NCBI GenBank assembly: GCA_002352045.1 | Contig: DEHT01000015.1 | Location: forward strand, 1 to 37,071 | DNA length: 37,071 nucleotides | Reading direction: 5' to 3' | Source: Chitinophagaceae bacterium UBA2793 | GTDB lineage: Bacteria; Bacteroidota; Bacteroidia; Chitinophagales; Chitinophagaceae | Part shown: one piece after another, positions 32,086 to 37,071 of the stretch | Layout: the number at the start of each line of letters is the position of its first letter | Position numbering within the stretch: the stretch's first letter is position 1 | Notes under the pieces: model-generated | Database searches by the model: none | What the model saw: the letters and a program-made list of their open reading frames with translations, nothing else | Told to the model about the DNA's origin: nothing | Position numbers and translations under genes: made by a program

Positions 32086-32895
32086 TTATTTAGCCTGATC
32101 ACTGTAGCCCTGCTCTTGTTTTTGTGGTAATGTAGGCTCGTTTAAAGAAACTACATTTCGTTTTTTTGCCCTGCTTACCATAGTCATATTTAGCAGCTCT
32201 ACAATAAACGAGAAAGCCATACCAAAATAAATATAGTTCTTCATGTGCAGTTCATGTGCAGCTTGGGCATTCCAACCTTCCATTACAAGGCTTAACCCAA
32301 TCATTACTAAAAAAGAAAGTGCCAGCATTTTTAATGTAGGATGCTTGTGAATAAATGCGGCAATTTTTGGACTGAATAAAAACATTATGGTCATGGCAAT
32401 TACTACAGCAGCCACCATTATTTCTAAATGTTTTGCTGTGCCACCTGCGGTGATAATACTATCAAAAGAAAAAACTGCATCAATCAACATTATTTGACCA
32501 ATGGCATTTCCCAAAGAGATACCCGGTTTATTGGCGCTGGCAGCATTGGGGTCTTCGCCTTCGAGCTTGGCATGTATTTCTTTTACCGATTTATAAATGA
32601 GGAACAAACCTCCCAACAGCATTACAATACTTGCCAAATCAAACCCTTTGCCTGCAATTGTAAATACAGCTTTACCTTTTTGAGCCAATAGCCAACTGAG
32701 GGCCATCAACAACAAACAGCGGGAAATAATGCCGGTTATCATCCAAATACGGCGTGCCCTTTTTTGTTCTTTTACCGATTTTAACCGGTTTAGAATGATG
32801 CTAACAAAAATTACATTATCTATTCCCAACACTACTTCGAGTACCACTAAAACTAAGAAGCTGATAATACTTTCGGACGTAAACAGATGTTCCAT
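32086..32895 (-). CDS. TerC family integral membrane protein
   Basis: 269 aa with about seven membrane helices. The paired acidic signatures of the TerC/Alx family are present: VVLGIDNVIF (Asp26, Asn27) in helix 1 and DAVFSFDSI (Asp139, Asp145). Members are implicated in tellurite resistance and Mn2+ export/metalation of exported enzymes; the specific role here is inferred. A hydrophilic loop (about 105-128, LEGEDPNAASANKPG) and a basic C-terminal tail are cytosolic-looking. Upstream (to 33155) there is only a repeat island. Confidence 0.9.
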   Translation of the reverse strand: MEHLFTSESIISFLVLVVLEVVLGIDNVIFVSIILNRLKSVKEQKRARRIWMITGIISRCLLLMALSWLLAQKGKAVFTIAGKGFDLASIVMLLGGLFLIYKSVKEIHAKLEGEDPNAASANKPGISLGNAIGQIMLIDAVFSFDSIITAGGTAKHLEIMVAAVVIAMTIMFLFSPKIAAFIHKHPTLKMLALSFLVMIGLSLVMEGWNAQAAHELHMKNYIYFGMAFSFIVELLNMTMVSRAKKRNVVSLNEPTLPQKQEQGYSDQAK

Positions 32896-32944
32896 GCCGC
32901 AAATGTATGGTAAAACTTATTGGCACGCACAGGAAGGGTGTTGT

Positions 32945-33152
32945 AAATATACATTGCCATTTTTGCTGTTCCCATTGCTCTACTATTTAAAATGTTGTTA
33001 GTAGCGGGCGACTGAAATATGCCGCTGGTCAGGAGACCAGGCGGCGGAAAATATACATTGCCATTTTTGCTGTTTCCAGTGCTTTACTATTTAAAATGTT
33101 GTTAGCAGCGGGCGACTGAAATACGCCGCTGGTCAGGAGACCAGGCAGCGGC
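32945..33152. repeat. 104-bp tandem duplication with hairpin
   Basis: Two adjacent units, 32945-33048 and 33049-33152, differ at only a few positions. Each unit begins AAATATACATTGCC, continues through AATGTTGTTAG and AGCGGGCGACTGAAATA and ends in the hairpin GCCGCTGGTC-AGGA-GACCAGGCGGC (33021-33047 and 33125-33154). The unit length is not a multiple of three. A third hairpin copy lies at 33913-33948. Confidence 0.9.
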
Positions 33153-33155
33153 GGA

Positions 33156-33824
33156 AAAGGGTGGGGACAACTTGTCTCCCCCCTTTTAGTTGACACAGCC
33201 GGAGGAAAACAGAAACTGAATTGTGCCAATGCACAAGGACTTTTAAGAATCATTCAATCCATTCCATCACCCAAAGCAGAACCATTCAAGCTATGGTTAG
33301 CACAGGTTGGTGCAGACCGTTTAGATGAAATCGAAAATCCCGAACTGGCGACACAGCGCACAAGAGAGCTTTACAAACTTAAAGGTTATCCAAACGACTG
33401 GATTGAGAAACGAATGAGAAGTATAGCCATTCGTGAAGAACTTACAGGAGAATGGAAAAGCAGAGGCGTAAAAGAGCAGAAAGAATATGCAATCCTAACC
33501 GCAGAAATTTCAAAAGCTACATTTGGTTTGACACCGTCTCAATACAAAAAAGTAAAAGGTTTGAAAAGTGAAAACCTGCGAGACCACATGAACGACCTTG
33601 AACTTATTTTTTCAATGTTAGGTGAAGCTTCAACGACTGCAATTGTAAAAACTCAAAACCCAAAAGGCTTTGTTCAAAATCAAAAAGCAGCAAGAAAAGG
33701 TGGTGGAGTTGCTGGTAAAGCAAGAATAGACCTTGAAACAAAGACAAAACAAAAGGTTGTTTCTCCTGAAAATTATTTGCCAGATTCAAAAAAACATCAT
33801 CAATTAGGCAAAAAGAAAAAATAG
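33156..33824 (+). pseudogene. BRO-family phage antirepressor, 5'-truncated
   Basis: The frame is open from 33120 to the TAG at 33822-33824, but the only Met before the middle is at 33414, well inside the conserved region. Family-like sequence starts at about 33159 (GWGQLVSPLLVDTAGGKQ), directly after the repeat hairpin. It continues through LLRIIQSIPSPKAEPFKLWLAQVG, EIENPELATQRTRELYKLKGYP, REELTGEWKSRGVKEQ, AEISKATFGLTPSQYKKVKG, NLRDHMNDLELIFSMLGEAST and a basic C-terminus. These are typical of BRO-N-domain proteins related to phage antirepressors and DinD. The first ~60 residues of the BRO-N domain are missing. It is a remnant unless translated from 33414. Confidence 0.85.
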
Positions 33825-33912
33825 ACGGGTGGCAAAGTATGGCTGCAAGTAGCTTGCGTATTTCCTAAATGTAGGCAGACGAAAGCCGTGTTTCAACTGT
33901 ATTAAATTCTTT

Positions 33913-33948
33913 AATACGCCGCTGGTCGGGAGACCAGGCGGCGGCGGA
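33913..33948 (+). repeat. third copy of the GCCGCTGGTC hairpin
   Basis: AATACGCCGCTGGTC, GGGA, GACCAGGCGGCGGCGG matches the end of the 104-bp unit at 33119-33154 with about two differences and the same orientation. With that copy it flanks the BRO-family remnant as a direct repeat about 790 bp apart. Confidence 0.85.
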
Positions 33949-33979
33949 GAAAATTTTGAAATGGCGGTTTATGGTTCGC

Positions 33980-34015
33980 AAAAAAAAACCGCTAAAAAGT
34001 TCAACTTTTTAGCGG
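33980..34015 (-). terminator. Rho-independent terminator of the amphipathic-repeat gene
   Basis: On the minus strand, CCGCTAAAAAGTT and AACTTTTTAGCGG form a near-perfect 13-bp inverted repeat followed by a run of Ts. It lies about 20 bases after the stop at 34037. Confidence 0.85.
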
Positions 34016-34036
34016 CAGGAATGTTTTTAAAAAATA

Positions 34037-34297
34037 TTATTTTTTTTCAGCCTCATCATCGCTTCTCCACTCCTTTACTTTATTTTGTAAACTTTCTTTA
34101 ATGTCGGCAGCTTTTTCTTTAGTAGCATCCCATGCATCTTCGGCCTTATCTTCCACTTTATCCCAAAGTGCTTCTGCCTTGTCTTCTACTTTGTCCCAGG
34201 CATCTTCGGCTTTATCTTTTAGGTCTTCAAATTTATCTTTCATTTTATCGAAAAAGCCTTCTTCCTTTTTTTCTACATTGTTGTTTTCTGTACTCAT
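34037..34297 (-). CDS. charged amphipathic repeat protein (LEA/apolipoprotein-like)
   Basis: 86 aa, Lys/Glu/Asp-rich, with tandem 11-residue units: DKAEDAWDKVE, DKAEALWDKVE, DKAEDAWDATK. Preceding FFDKMKDKFEDLK and following EKAADIKESLQNK continue the pattern. The 11-mer period with Trp on one face fits an extended amphipathic helix, as in group 3 LEA proteins and YtxH/CsbD-like stress proteins. The N-terminus is polar, with no signal peptide, so it is probably cytosolic. It has its own strong terminator. Function unknown; a protective role under stress is a guess. Confidence 0.78.
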   Translation of the reverse strand: MSTENNNVEKKEEGFFDKMKDKFEDLKDKAEDAWDKVEDKAEALWDKVEDKAEDAWDATKEKAADIKESLQNKVKEWRSDDEAEKK

Positions 34298-34356
34298 AAT
34301 ATTTAATTTTTAAATGATGAATTGTGTTTTTGATTTCTTCAAAAATAAAGCTTTGA

Positions 34357-35409
34357 TTAAAGTTTTACCGCCTTACAAATATTTTTAACAATTGCCGGGC
34401 CCTCGTAAATAAATCCTGTCCAAACCTGTATTAAAGATGCACCGGCATCTATTTTTTCTTTTGCGTCAACGCCTGAGAAAATTCCTCCACTGGCAATAAT
34501 GGGAACCTGCCCTTTTGTTTTTTGAGCAATGTATTGTACAATTTCGGTACTTCTATTTTTAGCAGGCAATCCACTTAAGCCACCGGCACCTATTTTTTCA
34601 CTTTTTAATTTTGATGCCCGGCTCAAATTATCCCGGTTTAATGTGGTATTGCAACATACCAGTCCATCGAGTTTAATTTCGAGTGCTAAATCTATTACAT
34701 CGTCAATTTGAGCATTGCTTAAGTCGGGTGCTATTTTTAATAAGAGTGGCTTTTGGTTTTTTAGTTGTAAATTTTGTTTTTGGAGCACTTCAAAAATTTT
34801 TTTCAAGGAAGTTTTTTCCTGGAGCTCTCTAAGCCCCGGTGTATTGGGGCTGCTTACATTCACTACAAAATAATCTACATAAGGATGCAGTGCCAAAAAA
34901 CATTTTTCATAATCCATCCAGGCTTCTTCGTTGGGGGTTATTTTGTTTTTGCCAATATTGCCACCAATAATTAAATGAGAAGGGTTGCTTTTTAAAGACT
35001 GTGCCGCCCTCCAATTTTTTAATCGCTCTGCAATGGCTTCCATACCATCGTTGTTAAAACCCATTCTATTTATAAGTGCTTTGTCGGCCGGCAGGCGAAA
35101 CAGCCTTGGCTTTTCGTTGCCCTGTTGTGGAAGCGGCGTTACGGTTCCTATTTCTACAAATCCAAAACCAAGGGCTTCCAGTTCGGTGAGGTACAAAGCA
35201 TTTTTATCGAAACCGGCACCCAGGCCAACTCTATTGGGGAAATGTAGGTTAAACGCAGTAAACGAATAATTGCCCTTTGGCTGAAACATGGCCTTTGCCA
35301 TTTTTTGTATAAAGCCAATATTGCAAAGGCTCTTGAAAAGGTTCATTGAAAAATAATGCACTTTTTCGGCATCAAAAAAGAAAAGGATGGAGCGTATGGT
35401 TTTGTACAT
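34357..35409 (-). CDS. pyrD: dihydroorotate dehydrogenase (quinone), class 2
   Basis: 350 aa from the ATG at 35409 (MYKTIRSILFFFDAEKVHYF), the family's membrane-associating N-terminal helices. An in-frame ATG at 35502 would prepend 31 residues that are only the translation of a 7-bp-word array. The enzyme oxidises dihydroorotate with FMN and quinone in pyrimidine synthesis. Motifs: GLGAGFDKNA, NRMGFNNDG (114-122), NVSSPNTPGLREL with catalytic Ser187, KIAPDLS, GAGGLSG and PIIASGGIFSG. Class 2 is shown by the Ser base and N-terminal extension. Confidence 0.96.
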   Translation of the reverse strand: MYKTIRSILFFFDAEKVHYFSMNLFKSLCNIGFIQKMAKAMFQPKGNYSFTAFNLHFPNRVGLGAGFDKNALYLTELEALGFGFVEIGTVTPLPQQGNEKPRLFRLPADKALINRMGFNNDGMEAIAERLKNWRAAQSLKSNPSHLIIGGNIGKNKITPNEEAWMDYEKCFLALHPYVDYFVVNVSSPNTPGLRELQEKTSLKKIFEVLQKQNLQLKNQKPLLLKIAPDLSNAQIDDVIDLALEIKLDGLVCCNTTLNRDNLSRASKLKSEKIGAGGLSGLPAKNRSTEIVQYIAQKTKGQVPIIASGGIFSGVDAKEKIDAGASLIQVWTGFIYEGPAIVKNICKAVKL

Positions 35410-35498
35410 GTTTCTTTGTTCGTTTGTCGTTAATTCGTTTCTCGTTTGTCGTTTTGCGTTTCTCGTTTTGCGTTGGTTTGTTTTGTGTTTTCGTTTCG
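35410..35498. repeat. heptamer array in the pyrD leader
   Basis: About ten 7-bp words of the CGTTTCT/CGTTTGT/CGTTTTG type fill the space between the pyrD ATG and its -7 element, so they would form the 5' UTR. The words match the array inside holB (1985-2035), in the same orientation relative to the gene. Confidence 0.75.
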
Positions 35499-35499
35499 G

Positions 35500-35507
35500 C
35501 AAAAGTA
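35500..35507 (-). promoter_or_regulatory. -7 element upstream of pyrD
   Basis: TACTTTTG on the minus strand is an exact TAnnTTTG match just upstream of the heptamer array, about 90 bases before the pyrD ATG. No clear -33 TTG. Confidence 0.45.
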
Positions 35508-35617
35508 ACCTTTGCTTTTTAGTTTTTTAATTTGAAACTGAAATGATAACTTTGGTCTATAAAGTTGCATAAACAACTATTTTGCTGTAACTTGAATGGC
35601 TCAATAAAATTAATAAC

Positions 35618-35668
35618 GTACAAGAGTGCGACGCCACGAATGTTGATTGATGGTATATCGCCGGGTAC
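35618..35668 (-). repeat. bipartite dispersed element, copy B
   Basis: On the minus strand GTACCCGGC (35660-35668), a 22-bp spacer and GTGGCGTCGCAC (35626-35637), followed by TCTTGTAC. It ends 13 bases before the thiolase start codon and is inverted relative to copy A at 839-890. Confidence 0.75.
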
Positions 35669-35681
35669 AAAAAAATAAAAC

Positions 35682-36860
35682 ATGCAGGAAGCGTATATAG
35701 TTGCCGGATACAGAACGGCAGTAACAAAAAGTAAAAAGGGTGGGTTTAGATTTACCCGTCCCGATGACCTGGCTATTGATGTAATTAAAGGTTTGTTGGC
35801 TGCTGTGCCACAGCTTGACCCTACGAGAGTGGACGATGTAATTGTAGGAAACGCCGTGCCGGAAGCTGAGCAGGGTTTGCAGGTAGGCCGCATTATTGCT
35901 GCCAAAGCGGTTGGGTTTAGTGCACCGGGTATTACCATTAATCGGTATTGTGCCAGTGGATTGGAAAGTATTGCCATGGCTACCGCAAAAATTAGAACCG
36001 GTATGGCCGAATGTATTATTGCCGGTGGTACCGAAAGTATGAGCTTAGTGCCTACCGCAGGTTGGAAAACAGTGCCAAGCTATACCATTGCAAAAGATGA
36101 ACCTGATTATTATTTAAGCATGGGGCTTACAGCCGAAGAAGTGGCAAAAGATTATAAAATAAGTCGTGAAGACCAGGATGAGTTTAGTTTTAATAGCCAT
36201 GTAAAAGCTGCCAATGCCATTAAAGAAGGTTATTTTAAAAGCGGTATTATTCCTATAACGGTGGAGCAGGTGTATGTAGATGAAAAAGGAAAACGGAAAA
36301 CAAAAAGTTATGTGGTAGATACCGATGAAGGCGTGCGTACCGATACTACCATTGAAGGGTTGGCAAAACTAAAACCTGCTTTTGCCATGGGTGGTTGTGT
36401 TACTGCCGGTAACTCTTCGCAAACGAGTGATGGCGCTGCTTTTGTAATTGTAATGAGCGAAAGAATGATTAATGAATTGGGTTTAAAACCCATTGCCCGC
36501 TTAGTGAATGTTGCCAGTGCAGGTGTGCATCCACGAGTAATGGGTATTGGCCCTATTGAAGCTATTCCAAAAGTGTTGAAGCAGGCTGCCATGAACTTAG
36601 GCGATATTGATTTAATTGAATTGAACGAAGCGTTTGCATCACAATCTTTGGCAGTGATTAGAGAATTGAATTTGAATAAAGAGATTGTAAATATTAATGG
36701 AGGTGCAATAGCATTGGGACATCCGTTGGGCTGCACCGGTGCTAAATTGAGCATTCAATTGATTAACGATATGAAACGCCTGAATAAAAAATATGGAATG
36801 GTGAGTGCCTGTGTTGGCGGCGGACAAGGCATTGCAGGGATTATTGAAAATATTCAATAA
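35682..36860 (+). CDS. acetyl-CoA C-acyltransferase (thiolase)
   Basis: 392 aa; condenses or cleaves 3-ketoacyl-CoA with CoA. Catalytic Cys90 (NRYCASGLES), His347 (ALGHPLGCTG) and Cys377 (SACVGGGQG) are all present, and ELNEAFASQSLAV precedes them. The length and GHPLGCTGAK form fit the FadA/FadI degradative group, though an acetoacetyl-CoA thiolase cannot be excluded. No fadB/hydratase gene is adjacent in the window. The start directly follows dispersed element copy B, which may therefore lie in its promoter or leader. A shared hairpin terminator ends it. Confidence 0.94.
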   Translation: MQEAYIVAGYRTAVTKSKKGGFRFTRPDDLAIDVIKGLLAAVPQLDPTRVDDVIVGNAVPEAEQGLQVGRIIAAKAVGFSAPGITINRYCASGLESIAMATAKIRTGMAECIIAGGTESMSLVPTAGWKTVPSYTIAKDEPDYYLSMGLTAEEVAKDYKISREDQDEFSFNSHVKAANAIKEGYFKSGIIPITVEQVYVDEKGKRKTKSYVVDTDEGVRTDTTIEGLAKLKPAFAMGGCVTAGNSSQTSDGAAFVIVMSERMINELGLKPIARLVNVASAGVHPRVMGIGPIEAIPKVLKQAAMNLGDIDLIELNEAFASQSLAVIRELNLNKEIVNINGGAIALGHPLGCTGAKLSIQLINDMKRLNKKYGMVSACVGGGQGIAGIIENIQ

Positions 36861-36881
36861 CTAAAATTTCTTATTGATGAA

Positions 36882-36911
36882 AAAGCCCGGCTGAAAATGC
36901 CGGGCTTTATT
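36882..36911. terminator. bidirectional terminator between thiolase and DUF983-like gene
   Basis: AAAGCCCGGC (36882-36891) pairs with GCCGGGCTTT (36899-36908) around a 7-base loop. T-rich sequence follows on the plus strand, and on the minus strand Ts follow the mirrored stem. Confidence 0.8.
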
Positions 36912-36912
36912 A

Positions 36913-37071
36913 TTATTCAAATTCTCTTGGTTTGTGTTGCTTATAATGGGGGTCGTAGTGTACAAAAAAACAAATATAAATTACCCTGCTCAGCCGCATG
37001 AGCCAGGGTTGTAATACTGTTAATAAAACTGCATTGGCTACCAGCCACCACAGCACACGGTTATCGTTTAC
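36913..37071 (-). CDS. C-terminal end of a membrane protein, DUF983-like (partial)
   Basis: The minus-strand frame is open from the window edge to TAA at 36913-36915 (52 residues). It reads VNDNRVLWWLVANAVLLTVL, then QPWLMRLSRVIYICFFVHYD and a polar tail PHYKQHKPREFE. One membrane helix followed by the RLSR..YI.FFV.YDP pattern resembles the end of DUF983-family proteins. The N-terminal part, including any CxxC zinc motifs, is outside the window, so the family call is tentative. Confidence 0.5.
   Translation of the reverse strand, partial: VNDNRVLWWLVANAVLLTVLQPWLMRLSRVIYICFFVHYDPHYKQHKPREFE

Noticed and set aside
33162..33187. GGGTGGGGACAA / TTGTCTCCCCCC inverted repeat followed by TTTT as a terminator
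   Set aside because: The same bases encode the family-like GWGQLVSPLL segment of the BRO remnant and the stem has mismatches; a terminator reading is not needed.
33029..33253. Minus-strand frame across the 104-bp repeat and the start of the BRO remnant
   Set aside because: The repeat unit length is not a multiple of three and the frame crosses a repeat/gene junction, so it is unlikely to be a gene.
34101..34313. Serine/Leu-rich plus-strand frame opposite the amphipathic-repeat protein
   Set aside because: Shadow of the repeated coding sequence; the minus-strand product has coherent 11-residue periodicity and a terminator.
35410..35502. N-terminal extension of PyrD from the ATG at 35502
   Set aside because: The added residues are a translation of the heptamer array, and the family N-terminus begins at 35409.

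Overview
The window looks like a chromosomal segment of a Bacteroidota bacterium, most likely from the Chitinophagaceae; the family-level call is inference. Supporting signs are TAnnTTTG-type -7 promoter elements, near absence of Shine-Dalgarno sequences, many Bacteroidota-style lipoproteins, a SusB-like GH97 enzyme, a NlpE/META stress-lipoprotein pair, the ricT-holB pair and the pheT / coiled-coil / zapA / rny / rplS cluster. Most of the window is housekeeping core genome. No tRNA, rRNA, CRISPR array or intact transposase was seen.

Layout. 1-5602 (minus strand): partial ricT, holB, a glutathione-peroxidase lipoprotein, a beta-helix-type lipoprotein and an alpha/beta hydrolase. 5930-8443 (plus): a P-type cation ATPase. 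8498-16761 (minus): a serine beta-lactamase-like hydrolase, a NlpE-META lipoprotein and a double-META lipoprotein, an SDR oxidoreductase, a MepB-family protein, a SAM methyltransferase and a GH97 alpha-glucosidase. 17080-20136 (plus): purA, a very acidic small protein and pabB. 20138-29056 (minus): a lytic transglycosylase, gatA, tatA, an unlisted 43-aa lipoprotein, rplS, rny, a possible 6S-like RNA, zapA, a coiled-coil protein and pheT. 29503-32085 (plus): dnaB, a small membrane protein and rsmE. 32086-37071: a TerC-family protein, a repeat-rich island holding a decapitated BRO-family antirepressor, an amphipathic-repeat protein, pyrD, a thiolase and the 3' end of a DUF983-like gene.

The least ordinary material is non-coding. 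(i) A 104-bp tandem duplication carries a GC-rich hairpin whose third copy lies beyond a 5'-truncated BRO-family gene, so hairpin copies flank the gene fragment as direct repeats. (ii) Short arrays of degenerate 7-8 bp words, each array with its own word, abut start or stop codons at 780, 1985, 2267, 26471, 26585, 31054 and 35410; one is translated inside holB. (iii) A bipartite element (GTACCCGGC, 22-23 bp, GTGGCGTCGCAC) occurs twice, in opposite orientation, about 35 kb apart. (iv) A ~97-bp imperfect palindrome lies between holB and the peroxidase gene. (v) A perfect 12-bp terminator-like hairpin lies inside the first codons of pabB. (vi) DnaA-box-like 9-mers cluster upstream of dnaB. No complete, clearly new multi-gene system was found; the repeat/BRO island and the word arrays are the best candidates for undescribed biology.
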